Part shown: positions 10,361-21,379 of the stretch, in pieces
Layout: every line of letters begins with the position of its first letter
Position numbering within the stretch: the first letter of the stretch is position 1
NCBI GenBank assembly: GCA_037176725.1
Contig: JAZBRS010000057.1
Location: 84,899,501-84,963,500, forward strand
Direction of reading: 5' to 3'
DNA length: 64,000 nucleotides
Source of the DNA: Posidonia oceanica
Taxonomy: Eukaryota; Streptophyta; Magnoliopsida; Alismatales; Posidoniaceae
Made by a program: the position numbers and the translations under genes
The notes under the pieces: model-generated
Seen by the model: only the letters and a program-made list of their open reading frames with translations
Told to the model about the DNA's origin: nothing
The model's database searches: none

Positions 10361-11900
10361 TGTTGACACCTCATTTTGACAGGCTTGAATCAATTGGAAA
10401 CTCCTGGTGACTTCTGGATCCAAACCTAGGTCAAAACCACACATTCCTTTTCATCCTATCCTTCAAAACAAGCCCAAACTTGACCTAGAATCACACCCCT
10501 TTTCCTAGCCCAAAACCTATCCAAAAACCATAAGAAAACCCACCATTCCCAACTTAGCAAACCTACCCAAACACTTAGAAATTTTCAAACCAAAACCATT
10601 CCCAAAAACCCTAGAAAACCTAAGTAAAACTGCCTCTTTTCTACACCTCAAAACCCTTCCAAAAGTTTCTCAAAACCAGACCAAAACGCTAGGTCGAACA
10701 CTAGGGACCCTAGACCATACACTCCTCAAATTTCACCTCTTTCCAAAACTTCTAACCCCTCCATTTACCCAAATTATCCTTTTCTCTCTCTTGGATTATT
10801 CTTTTCTCTCTCCTCTCTCTCTCTCTCTCCTGATTATCCTCCCTCTTTTCACCCCCTTCTCTTCCTTCTTCTTGCCTGGCTGTGGGCCCCCTTGTGCATC
10901 TATCTCTTCTACATCTTATTTGTATTTTTATTTTATTTTTAGCTTATTTCTTGATTTTCTAAAAATTATTTTCTTTCCACTCCTCTCATTCCTCTTTATT
11001 CCCTCATTTCTCCCTTTTCTTCTTCTTTTTCCTTTTCTTTTCCTTTCTCTTACTAAATCCCTAAAAAATCCTTAAAAACTTTTAAAACTCTAAAACAAAA
11101 AGAAAGCAAACCAAAACCCTAAAAGAAATAATTAAAAACTTAAACAAACCATTAAAAACCAAAAACCTAACTAAATCTAGCTAAAATGGAAAACTAAGAA
11201 TGCAACTTAAAAATGCAAAAAAAACAAAAGGAAAATGCTGTAAAATCAAGAAAAAAACCAAAGTACAATCAAAACAAGTAAAAGTGAAGACCCTACTAAA
11301 AACAATCAAGAAAACAAATCCTAAAAGAAAGAAAACACTTAAAAAATGCTAAGGCTAGTAATTAAGGAAAAAACCTAACTTAACAATCCTCAAAAGAAAA
11401 AAATTGAAAACTTAATTAAAAAAATAAAAACAAACAATCAAAATTTAATAACACCTAATTAAAAACTTAACAAGAAAACCTAACCTAAAAAATATTAAAA
11501 GAACTTAACAAACAAAAATCAAGAAACAAATCAGAGAAGACTTAAAGAAAAAAGACTAAAATCAAAAATCTAAAACTCACCCTAATTAATCTAAAAACAA
11601 ACTTTAAAAAATCCTAATTAACATCCCAAGTACTTAACAAGAAAAACATAATTAAGAAACAACTTAAAAGACTTAACAAACATTTAAACAAAATAAAAAA
11701 CAAATCAAAACAAAGAAAACCTTAAAAACCCTAATCAAAACTAAATCTCTTTAAACCTAATTAACCAATCAAAAACAATCATTAAAAAACTTAATCAAAG
11801 TCCTAACTTAAAACACAATCATTCTAAAAACCTTTTCTATTATTATTTTATTTTTATCTAATTTATTTTTCTTCTTTCCCTTCCTCTTTCCCTTCCTTCC
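10361..11900 (+). repeat. G-poor, A/C- then A-rich LTR segment
   Basis: From the second LTR start TGTTGACACC the + strand is strikingly short of G for about 1.5 kb. It includes a TC-rich tract (10790-10860) and an A-rich stretch (11080-11850) full of AACCTAA/CCCTAAAA and TTAAAAAC words. The same asymmetry, oriented with the element, is seen at 60920-62400 and on the minus strand in B (32760-34200; 54530-56000). No coding capacity. Confidence 0.6.
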
Positions 11901-12247
11901 TTTCTTCATTTCTTTCTATTTTTCTTTCTTTTCTTTTCCTGGGCCCAGTCCGGCCGTTCCTCTCCTTCCCTTCCTTCTTCCTTTCTTTTTTTCTTTTTCC
12001 GCATGCAGCCTGGCCCGTTCGCTTCCTTCTTCCTCTTCTTCCCTCCTTCTTCTTCTTCTTCCTCCACGATTCCTCCCGCCAGTCTCCCTCTCCCCTTCAA
12101 AAAAATTTCAATTCCTTCTTCCCTCTCGATCCCATCAGCACCAGCTCATTCCCCTCCTCTCTCGCGTCTCAGCGGTTCTTCTGGGGGGCATTTACTGCCC
12201 GTCTCCTCGCCGGCCGCCTCTCCATCAGCTCCAGTGCTCGCGCTGGT

Positions 12248-12303
12248 GGGATTTGAATCCCTCAACCCGTGCCCACTCGTAGCTTCAGCCCTTGATAAAA
12301 ACC
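12248..12303 (+). promoter_or_regulatory. Possible LTR core promoter (TATA-like)
   Basis: GATAAAAACC at 12294-12303 is preceded by a dyad GGGATT-TG-AATCCC at 12248-12261 and followed by a pyrimidine-rich stretch and a purine-rich GAGAGTGAGAG tract. The TATA-like box recurs at 62818 and as GATAAAGC in both B LTRs (complement at 32328-32335 and 54104-54111). If right, transcripts start near 12,325 and cover the arrays and the short exon. No transcript evidence is available. Confidence 0.3.
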
Positions 12304-13569
12304 AATACTCTTCTCCTCCTTTAACGCCTTTTTTCCGTCGTCCAAGAGAGTGAGAGAATCCAGAGTAGAGAGCCACCCAAATCCCTCCCTTCTTCCTCTG
12401 AAATTCTGCAACACTCCTTCCTCTTCCTTTCCACTGAAACCAGAGCCCCGAACAGCCCTTAGACCTCCCCCAATTCCGTCCCCAAATCCACCCAAACTCC
12501 CAGCATTCCAGGCCACCCTTCCACAGTCCGAACCACACTGAAACCACCTTCCAACTCCTCCTTTTCCACCGCAGAACCCAACATCACCCTTTCCCAGAAT
12601 TCCTAACTCCTCTGAGCCCGAAGCCTTCCCAAAATCCACCGCCCAACTCCCTGAAACATCATCTTCCTAACCCACTCAGCCTTCAGCCCGACAACTCTCC
12701 ACAGACCAAACCATTCACAGCAAACACCTGTGGCCACTTCCACCAAAAATCAGCCCAGCAACCGAACTACCTCTCCAGCCTCTTCCCGGCCATTCCCAAC
12801 ATCCAGACACACTCACCGACCAACCAGCAAGCCACCGGTACCCTCCAATTGCTCCAAAGAGTAGCAGACACCCGTACCCACCTCAGGCGACCTGCGGAGC
12901 ACCCACTGGAGCCGAATCTTGCGCCGATTGCCGAAGCTTCGCTCTGAGCATCCAAGAAGCACCGGAGTGCACCACTGAGTCGATCCCAGCAATCCCGAGC
13001 CGACGACGAGCTTCGCAGCACCCGGCCCAACCTCACCGGCACGTGCTGAAAGCACTGACGTCAGGGGGGCGTTTCGGCCAGCGAAAGAGGTACCTCCCCC
13101 TCTCCCTAGCTTAGTTTCCTCCTCGGTGTGCTTTTCCGCCCATTAGTTTTAGGTTTTACCCCCTCCTGCTCCGAGTCGTCGCCGCCGCTCCATCGTCTTC
13201 TCCGGTGAGCCCCAGCGTCTGTCCCGCCGCGCCAGTGAGTAGAACGACGCTCCGTCAATCCCCCGAGGTCCGCACGGCCAGCAGCAACTCTCTGATGGCT
13301 CCTGAATGCCTCGGCGTCGCGTCGTCCACCGGTCCCACTCTCCTCTGGTCCACAGCGCTCCGTCGTCTTCTCCGGCCATCTCCGGGCACTGTCACAGCTC
13401 CCCGACGCCACTCTGGACTCCATCGAGCTCCAGTGAAGCTCCCCAGCCGATCAGCACGCCCCCAGCACCCCTCCTCCGCTCGCGACGGCCACTAGTAGCG
13501 CTGTGCTACAGTGGTCGTCGTTCTGTGGATCACTGTAGCTTTATGTCCTGTTAGTTAGCTAATTTACCA

Positions 13570-14320
13570 TTAAATTGCATTTTCGGTCCCTATTTTTAGT
13601 TTATTGCATTCTGGTCTTGCCTCTGTTTAAAACTCATTTAATTTTGCATTTAAATCATATAAAATTGCATAAAAAACTTAAAAAACTGCATGTTAGTCCT
13701 TCAATCAATAATCTGATTTAATGCTTTAATTTTACCTTAGTAAATTGCATTTTTAAACCCTGTCTTTTTCATCATTTGCATTTTAGTCCTCTGTTCTGTT
13801 AATCAATGCATTTATTTTCCAATTTTTCTTACTGCATTGCATTATTTTCCCCATACTTTCTGATTTTTGCATATAGGTCATTAATTAATGCACAGCATAC
13901 ATTTAAATGCATATTTTGCTTATAAAATTGCATTTTAGACCCTACATGTTTTAAAATTTGCACATAGGTCCTCTGCATGCTTATAAAAGTCATTTAAATG
14001 CATATTTTGCTTATAAAATTGCATTTCAAACCCTGTATATTTAAAAATTGCATATAGGTCCTCTGTTTGCATTCGCAAACCATTAAGATCACTGTTTTGC
14101 TTATAAAATTGTACTTTAGACCCTGCACATTTCAAAATTGCATGTTAATTCCCCATATGATTTCAAAACTTGTCCTAATGCATGTTTACCTTGTAAAATT
14201 GCATTTTGAACCCAGTATTTTGCAAAATTGCACTCAGACCCTCTAGTTTTCAAGAACCTTGCATAAAAGCCTCCTAACTTTTCCAAATCTTTGCATTTAG
14301 AATCCCACTTTTTCAAAATT
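13570..14320 (+). repeat. LTR array of AAAATTGCATTTT-type units (C 5' LTR)
   Basis: Repeated AAAATTGCATTTTAGACCC-like words at 30 to 90-bp intervals, with GCTTATAAAATTGCATTT recurring around 13920-14110. The core has dyad symmetry AAAAT-TGC-ATTTT. Same array as in the other LTRs. Confidence 0.75.
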
Positions 14321-14614
14321 GCACATAAGTTCCCAAGTTTTCTGAAAGATCATCCCTAGGTCTTTTCTTGCATTTCTGCATGCATTGCACTCATGCATTC
14401 TTGCATTTGGCATTCCTGCACACACTTAAGCACACTTAGCTCCCATTTACATGGGAGGACCTGTTTTGCACACCCTTAGGACCTCCTATACACCTAAATC
14501 CATTCTTCTCTCCTGTTCTGGCCCCTCTGCCTTGAAGCTGCGATATCTTCAAATCCGGCCGTTGGATCTTCTCAACCAAGCTACCTAGACGACCCCGGCG
14601 GAGCGCTCTTCAAC

Positions 14615-14655
14615 ATGGACCAAGCAGTTTTCAGATCAGGCTTCAGATTTCCAAG
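14615..14655 (+). other. Putative short first exon with strong 5' splice site (C LTR)
   Basis: ATG at 14615 starts MDQAVFRSGFRFP and is cut after 41 nt by CCAAG|GTAAGT, a near-consensus plant donor. Length, start and donor are conserved with 1817-1857 and with the B 5' LTR. A candidate acceptor lies at 17245, 2.6 kb downstream, so splicing would remove the PBS and leader. Confidence 0.5.
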
Positions 14656-15117
14656 GTAAGTCCTCCTGAACCCTTGCACAGCATTCATTTGCACACCATT
14701 TGCATTGCATGCATCGTTTTTGCTTTCTGTTTCCTCGAGCATGTAGAACAGGACTCCCTCTTCTTATCTATCAACACTGCTTCCTCTTTTCATGTACTCC
14801 CAGTGCTTTGTGTTGCGTTTCCCCTGGATTCACCACTAATTGCGACTTTCTTCCCCCTTTTCCACGATCCGATCGCATCGCGAGCTTTAGGCAGCATGTG
14901 AGACACATCGTGGGACATTTTGGTGGGAAACAGTCACGAAACAGTGGTAATCCCTCCACTTGCTCCTCTTCCCCTTTATAGGTCTTCACATCTACTTTGC
15001 GTGGTCTTTAAACAGCACTCGTTCTCACACTTGCACTGTTTACTTCCCCTTTGCTTCTCCTGCCTTTTCTCTTTGCATCTGCAACTGCATGGCTTTACCG
15101 ACGATTTACTTCGCTCG

Positions 15118-15395
15118 CTTTGGCACCGTTTTGCGTGCCCGCTTCGTCTTTCGCACCGTTCTGCGTGCCCGCTTTCCTCTTGGCACAATTTTTTGAGCCC
15201 GCTTTGTTTTCTCACACCGTTTCGCATGCTGCTTTGTTTTCTCGCACCGTTTTGCGTGCCATTCTTGTTTTCTACCCGTTTCGCGTGCTGCTTTGTTTTC
15301 TCGCACTGTTTCATGTGCCGCCCTCGTTTTCTTACACCGTTCCATGTGCCGCTCTCGTTTCTCATTTTGTTTTCCATGTTTTATGCTGTTTTCTC
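15118..15395 (+). repeat. LTR array of ~31-bp GGCAC...GTGCC units (C 5' LTR)
   Basis: About nine copies, the first with a perfect GGCAC-CGTTTTGC-GTGCC inverted repeat (15121-15138). Later copies are variants with CGCACCGTTTTGCG or CGCACTGTTTC text. Shorter than in B, where about 20 copies are present. Confidence 0.7.
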
Positions 15396-15667
15396 TTGCA
15401 TGTCGCCTGCACCGCTTGGTTTTACCGCCATTTTTCTTTTTCGCTTGCATTTGCATATAGGGCAGTGATGCTTACTGCTTGGAGTTCTCACGAGCTAGGT
15501 TCCGACCGGTTCGGAACACGGACAGCGTTGCTGAGCACTTAGACTACACGTTTACTTCCCTGCATTGCATCCCATCACTTAGAGCACACCTATGAGCATT
15601 TACTCAGGCATTCATTGGCATTTAGGTATTCAAACCTGCATTCTCCTGCGTATGCGAGCGTAAGCCT

Positions 15668-15737
15668 AGAAAGACCGATTCTCGGGCGTGTCGGGGGTGC
15701 TTAACACCTTCCCCACACATAACAGGAGTCCTTGCCC
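15668..15737 (+). promoter_or_regulatory. Conserved R/U5 block of the LTR
   Basis: The block with GATTCTCGGGCG, GGGGGTGCTTAACACC and AACAGGAGTCCTTGCCC is the most conserved part of all five LTR copies (also 2968-3037, about 4268-4340, and complement at 28345-28415 and 50266-50336). It folds as GGTG-CTTAA-CACC flanked by G and C runs. Similar GGTGCTAACACCTTCCC text is familiar from Tat and Athila LTRs and may mark the RNA 3' end. Confidence 0.5.
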
Positions 15738-15911
15738 AGTCTTTTGGCCCGCAATGACCATATTTCCCTTATCCTAGGCATGAGTCATCTCATTTGCATT
15801 CATGTGCATTTGTTTTCCCTTGCATTGCTTTGCATTGCATCTTTTGCTTGGTTTTGCGTGTTAACTCACGCATTTCCCCCGGTTTTCCTTGTCTTCCGAT
15901 AATAGACATGG

Positions 15912-15922
15912 TGGCAACTCTG
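15912..15922 (+). other. PBS-like 11-mer inside the LTR 3' end
   Basis: TGGCAACTCTG differs by one base from the first 11 nt of the true PBS (TGGCGACTCTG). At 4470-4480 and on the minus strand at 28175-28165 the match is perfect. It lies about 175 bp (E and C LTRs) or 120 bp (B and the first LTR) before the LTR end. Confidence 0.6.
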
Positions 15923-16088
15923 AATTGTCTTATTTTCTTCTTTTCTTATCTTTTCTCCTCTGTTTTAAGTGTTTTCGAGTTGAGCCCTCCTCCTCGGACA
16001 TAGCCGCTTATAGTGAGCCTGATTCCGATCGGTGCACGCGAGCTTCTGGCAGTGTGCATGGACGATCTGAACACCGAGATTACTACAG

Positions 16089-16106
16089 TGGCGACTCTGC
16101 TGGGGA
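16089..16106 (+). other. Primer binding site of element C
   Basis: TGGCGACTCTGCTGGGGA begins two bases after the LTR terminus. It is identical in element B (complement at 49954-49971). It begins with TGG, the complement of tRNA CCA. The tRNA was not identified from the sequence alone; Ogre elements are reported to use a tRNA-Arg type. Confidence 0.85.
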
Positions 16107-17430
16107 TGCTAGACTCCAGCTTTCGTTTCTAGCTTTTCGCTTGCCGCTTTCGTAGTTCTGCTCGCCTTTGTTTGCCTCTTTGCTTGTTTTGGTCAGTCTT
16201 CTGTGTAAAATCCTAGCGAGTCGCCTTATGGTTACTTTGCTTAGGTTTTGCACCCCCCCTTGGCTGCTTTTGCCTTGGTTTTTGCTCTATCTTGCTCTAC
16301 TTTGTCCAATTTGCTTGTTTACTTACTTATTTCCTTGCTTCTGCTCTTATTTGCTTTACAGCTTACCTGTCTTTACCTTTCCTTATCTCTATTTGCTCAT
16401 TTACTGCTTTACTTCTTGCACAATGCATGTCTACACACTTGTTTGGCAACAATACATGCTTTTTGAATGATAAATGCCTCTTTTACACACTTGCTATGCC
16501 ACTACACACGCACATGCCTTGTATGTATGCCTTTTGACATGATGAATGCTTTCTCTTCACTATCATGCTCACAAACACTCGCACATGCCATGTACCTACC
16601 TTTTGCTGTGTTGTATGCTGTTTGCCTGCCATATTTGATTGAATTTCTTCCCTTTTGCACATGCCATGCCTAGGATAGTAGAGATTGTTTGCTCTCCCTG
16701 TGGTTAACTAAAAGTGGCAAGTAAAAAGAACTTCTAGGAGCAACTAGAGACTTCAAAACAATCCTGCACCCCCTTGGTCTAATAAAATGCGCAAGATAAA
16801 AAGCTCTAAGCATTTGCATAAGCATCATATAGGGCATGCATTCTTCTCATCTGAGTCCACCTACTAGTTTGCGAAGGATGGTCCCAACCTCTTGTTCCAT
16901 CGCTTTTGGCGTGGGTCAAGTCAGTCGGTCTGTCTCCCCTTTTGTCCAAGGGTCGTGTCGGTGTAGTGGAGTGTACTGCCCACGCTTTGGCGGGGTTAGG
17001 GCCACCAACGCACCACCATGTTATTTCCTCAGCTTTGGCTAGGAGTTCGACAGGGAGCCTACTTTTTCTGACCTGAGTCAGTGACCCGTACACCTGGGGA
17101 TACCCGAAGTAGATCATCTACTAGGATACACTAGCTAGGTGAGGGGGGCATACTAGAAAGCATACATATCATTCATGCCATCTAACTTAACTCATTTGCA
17201 TCTGTCTTTCAGTTTCTAATCCTTGTTTGTCTCTGTCTGTGTCAGCAGTGATCGGTAAGCGAATTCCATTTGCTGGAGCTTGAGTACCGTCCCTTTCTGA
17301 CACCTTTGTTGCGACCTTGTTCGCGACCATTCCCCCTTCTGAGCTATCCACCTTTGCGACGATAGCTCCTATTAGGAATCGCCATTTGCATACCCGTCGC
17401 AGCCTTATTCTCACGCGCTCTAGGTCAGCA
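16107..17430 (+). other. 5' leader of element C
   Basis: No gene. Pyrimidine-rich text to about 16,680 is followed by a block at 16,840-17,130 well conserved with the B leader (48,910-49,200), including GGCGTGGGTCAAGTCAGTCGG-like text and GATACCCGAAGTAGATCATC. It may carry packaging or dimerisation signals, which is inference. The end holds two acceptor-like sites (next entry). Confidence 0.55.
17200..17246 (+). other. Putative 3' splice sites before gag
   Basis: TTTGCATCTGTCTTTCAG (to 17213) and GTCTCTGTCTGTGTCAG (to 17245) are polypyrimidine tracts ending in CAG. Both are conserved in B (complement near 48834 and 48802). They could accept the LTR donor at 14655. Confidence 0.45.
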
Positions 17431-19983
17431 ATGGCCCAGTACGTCAGTGAGCCTCTCTTTATTCCTGTCACGGAGGGTGTTTCCGCTCCGGCCCCTCCAA
17501 TTGCTCCCTATGCCGCTTTTGTTCCCCCTCCGACGCCAGGGTTTCCTCCCCTGACGCCTGTAGGATCTCAGTATGTCCCGGGACACTGGCAAGCATCTCT
17601 TCCTCTAGATCCAGTCGCCGAGTCTATCTTGATGACCGTTACTCGCGTTTTGGACACACCATTGCCCCCTCCTTCCTAAGGATACGTCGCCTTTGACATC
17701 CCTCCTACCACTGCTGCGACTTTTGCTATAGCGCCTACTCCTCTCGAACAGTCTATGTCCGTGCCATTTGCTTCACAATCCTCGCCGGCACTGCACTTCA
17801 GCGTTCCTACTGATGGAACACCTGAGGCTCAGTACCAGCACCTGATGGAGCTTGCCTAGAGACTGCAGAGCATGGCTCTATCGGTTCGTCCCTCCTGTGC
17901 TCCTGTCATTCCTGAGGTTCATTTGAGGCCAGTTCCTGCATTCCATGCATCTACTTCTACACCTCCGCCTCGACCATCGTCTCAACTGCTCACGGTTCCG
18001 ACGATGGGGGCCCGTTTACTGCCTCCTTCTGCACAACACTTAGCACAGCATGCTCCTCTTCCCCCTGGTGGTCAGTCCTTTGGACTGGCTGGAGCCCAGT
18101 ACCCTACTGGCTCACTGTCTAGCACCCCGCGTGTACAGCAACTGGTGCTCCAGCATCCTACCCCTCCCACAGCACAGCATGTCCTCTACCCTCCTCCCTT
18201 GCATCAGGCCCAGAACCCTGCATTCATCCCTGCATACACAGTTCCCCAGCGCGGATACGCCGGCCATCCCGTTGCTCCACCAAGCGACGTTATGGTAGAT
18301 CCAGAGGAGCACTTAGGTGCGACCCATTCGGCGTATGTGCTCACTACCCCTGCCGATCCCTCTCCTATAGCCCCCACCCTCTAACCAACCCATAGCAGAT
18401 CTGGCCTCAAATCAACCTGTAGCAAGCCAAATCCCTGCCCAACATGTAGCGGCCCAATCTCCTGCCACTACCCCTTTAGAGCTTGCCAAAACAACCCCTC
18501 CTGCTGCCAAGAAAAACCAACCCAAAGCACACATAACCTCCCAACTTAAGAAGGTCAAAGTCGACATTTCCATTTGGGACCTAATCCACACCTCTGCCGA
18601 ACACCGCGAGGCTTTTCTTCGCGTGTTCCAAACTGCTCGTGTGTCTCAATCTATTGAGCCTTTGGCCTTGGAAAGCATGGTAGGGATGATTGCGGAGCCC
18701 CAGGTCATCTGTTTTATGAGTGATGAGCTGCCTCCGATGGGGATTAATCACAATCAACCCCTGTTCGTCACGGTTCAGTTCAAAAGCCTTCGCATTCCCC
18801 TAACGCTGATTGATAACGGGTCAGGCCTTAACGTCTGCCCCTTGCGTACTGCAACTAAGCTTGGATTCAAAGCCGACGACATCACACCAGCCATGAAGGG
18901 AATGACAGCTTTTGACAACACCCACCATGACGCTCTGGGGATCCTGATTATTCCTCTCGGCATTGGCCCGATCGTTTTCGATGTAGAATTCTATGTCGTC
19001 GACTTGAAGCCAAACTTCAACTTTCTGCTTGGGCGCCCTTGGCTCCACAAGCACAGGTCTTTCCCTCGACCCTCCATCGAATGATAAAGTACCGTCACGG
19101 CGATGATGTCATTGTCGTCATGGCGGAGAACTTTGAGAAGGAGCAGATCGAGGCAGTCTCCCCCGTCTCTTCACAAGCTATCCCGTTTGACCTCGAGACT
19201 TCCGAAGCCTTGTATCGCGTTAATCGGTGCGAGCCGGTTAACTTCATTCCTAATCTTGAATGCGCCAACTCCTTCGCCGTTCACAACAACCCCTTTCGAA
19301 TGGTCAAGAATGTATGTCACAGGTGGGGTTACATAAAGGGTACATTGCTCGGGTGTCACGGCCAGGGGATTGTAGAGCCGATCGTAGCAGTGGAGCGGAG
19401 GAAATCTGAAGGCCTCGGTTATGAGCCCAAGCCCAACGAAGATCACTGCTTTCAACTCATGGACCCGGAACCTGCCATCCCTAGAGACCTCACTAACTTC
19501 ACCAGTGCAGGAGTTCTGGGATCAACTGACGATCAAGTCACGGTGCCAACAGAAGATTGGGTCTGCATTGAGGACTACTACTCGGATGAGGAGCAGTCTG
19601 GCACAACAAAGGCAGTCCCAACTGGCAGCAAGGCTCTGATCAGCATGGAAGCACCATGGTCAGTTTGTTTGGCTATTCCTTTAGCAGATACAGCAGACAA
19701 ATCAGCAGACTCTGTGGCAGAACTGACAAGCTCTAACATTTCTGCAGCCACATCTACATTACAAGCACAGGCAGCACCAGCAGCTCAGAAGTCAGAGACA
19801 CTCTTTCTGGCACAATCAGGCAGGCTACCTGCGGTCGCAGTCGCATCAGTACCGCTGTCACTCTCTCTGGAGGGACAGTCAATCAATTCAGTCAGCAGCG
19901 CGACTCGGCCCGCTTCAGCAACCGCATCACCGAGAATGTAGCCGGCGCAGCCCGCTTCACATCCTCCTGCCACAAAATAGTAA
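17431..19983 (+). pseudogene. Gag-protease ORF of element C, gag core deleted
   Basis: ATG at 17431 (MAQYVSEPLF) matches the B start at 48616. The first part is a Pro-rich N-terminal region of Gag. Stops: TAA 17677 and TAG 17857, both CAG in B. At about 18379 the text jumps from the equivalent of B position 47,676 to 45,839, removing about 1.84 kb with the Gag core and the zinc-knuckle region and shifting the frame (stop at 18382). The protease part continues in another frame to a one-base loss at about 19053, which restores the first frame. A Ser/Ala/Glu-rich tail follows with stops at 19939, 19978 and 19981. The last, in a column that is a stop in B as well, is taken as the natural end. Confidence 0.75.
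18380..19060 (+). other. Aspartic protease domain of element C
   Basis: The retropepsin-like domain has active-site Asp in LIDNGSGLN (Asp codon 18812-18814), the pattern DNGS common in this retroelement group, and ends with LLGRPWLH at about 19026-19049, the usual C-terminal motif before the flap region. It would cleave the polyprotein. The frame breaks just after this, at 19053, where one T present in B is missing. Confidence 0.75.
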
Positions 19984-21379
19984 CTTTCATGGCAGGCCCC
20001 CATGGCGTTAGAGGCCGCACTCTCACAGTCACAACCAGATGCAGAGGACCAATTGAGCATCATAGTCTCTCGGCCCTTGAGCCCTCAGAAAAGCACCTCT
20101 ACCTGCCCTCTAACTGCAACAGTGACCCTGGCAGCGTACCCATCTGTGGCCCCGCTGACCAGTCTGTTTGGATCTCTCATGCCAAAGCTGCCGCTATCAG
20201 GCACGCCCGTGAGCCAGACCATGCAAATACCAAGGGCAGCGATCCATCTTGCAGCCGGGCCAGAGCCGCAGGCCCCCGGCACCTACTACGTCGACTCACC
20301 CTCGGATGAGGAGGAAGGAGTGGCGATAGAAGCCCAGGTCGATTCATGGATGTCCGACTTAGAGTTACTCTACCAAGAACAGCTCAAGTCGATAGTAGAA
20401 GACCTAGCAGAGCACCAAGCTGCAGAAAGGAAAGGGAAAGCCGTGGCTACGGACTCTCCTCTGTAAGAAGACCATACTTCTATCATGGTCTTGGAAGAAG
20501 ACTCAGCAATACCAGACTCCCGTAGACCAGATGAGCTCATTATCCTCCAACCAGAAGGCGAGTCTAGGTGGTTTGTGCAACACATGCCTCACTTAGGCAG
20601 TGTAGCAAGCGGCAGTGCCCAGATCAACCGCCAGTCCGACATACCCTCCACAAGCACACCAGAAGACTCAGAGGAGGAAGCACTAGCAGTCCAGGCAACA
20701 GCGGTAGCAGAGCAGAAAGCAGAATCAGCAATAGAATCATCAGCAACCTCAGTAGCGGGGCCATCAGTAGTATCAGTGGCAGAATCAGTAGAGCACTTAG
20801 CAGAATCAGTCAGGCCAGAGCAAACGGAAGGAGTTGTCGGGACAGAGGTCGCACACCGTGGCTACAAGAATACTCGAGTAAGCGTGACCATCCTGAAGCG
20901 TCACTAGGGCCAAGCAGCGGAACACATACACTCTTTCGACATCACAAATCCTTCTTTTGAGAAAGAGATCCTCTCGGAACTTATTGCTTATGGAGAGGAG
21001 GATGATACTGGCGAGGATGAGACTAACGAACCATTGCCCGAGTTCCGGTCCTACGACGACGACCTAGAAGGCCCCAACCTCCATGTTGAAGAAGAAACAG
21101 AGGTTGTCAATATCGACACAGCTGAGGAAGTTAGAGAAGTTCGCATCAGTGCCCAGTTGTCTCCCCAGGCTCGAGCAGAGTTCATCGCATTCCTAAAAGA
21201 ATATGCGGATGTCTTCGCCTGGAGTTACGAAGATATGGTTGGCCTTGACATAGAGATAGTGGTGCACAATCTATCCCTGGATCCAGATGCCAAGCCAGTA
21301 AAGCAGAAGCTGAGAAGATGGCGACTGCAGTGGCTGCTTATGATCAAAGAAGAGATCATGAAACAGCACAGAGTCAATT

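Larger units (their letters stand above)
8122..16087 (+). repeat. Complete 7,966-bp LTR: 3' LTR of D and 5' LTR of C
   Basis: It starts TGTAGACAC directly after a PPT and ends GATTACTACA directly before a PBS, so both limits are firm. It therefore serves two elements. It pairs with the LTR starting at 58661, sharing nearly every feature and the same offset (2239 bp) to a second internal LTR start, TGTTGACACC. The order is: extension (8122-10360), G-poor U3-like part (10361-11900), GC-rich part with a possible TATA box (12294), AAAATTGCATTTT array, short exon with donor, 31-bp array, conserved block, PBS-like 11-mer and end. LTRs of this length are at the extreme for plants. Confidence 0.9.

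Noticed and set aside
11080..11850. Telomere-like CCCTAAA words
   Set aside because: Scattered and irregular in an A-rich stretch; no tandem seven-base array.
12248..12261. tRNA-like T-arm text GGGATTTGAATCCC
   Set aside because: No cloverleaf around it and no A box at the right distance; probably a chance dyad.
12262..12639. Gly/Trp-rich minus-strand ORFs in the GC-rich LTR part, also 31455-32460 and 53231-54178
   Set aside because: Frames are not conserved between the C and B LTRs and no domain is recognisable; GC-rich text opens many frames.
16089..16106. Assignment of the PBS to a particular tRNA
   Set aside because: Requires the tRNA set of the species; only the TGG start and likeness to Ogre elements can be stated.
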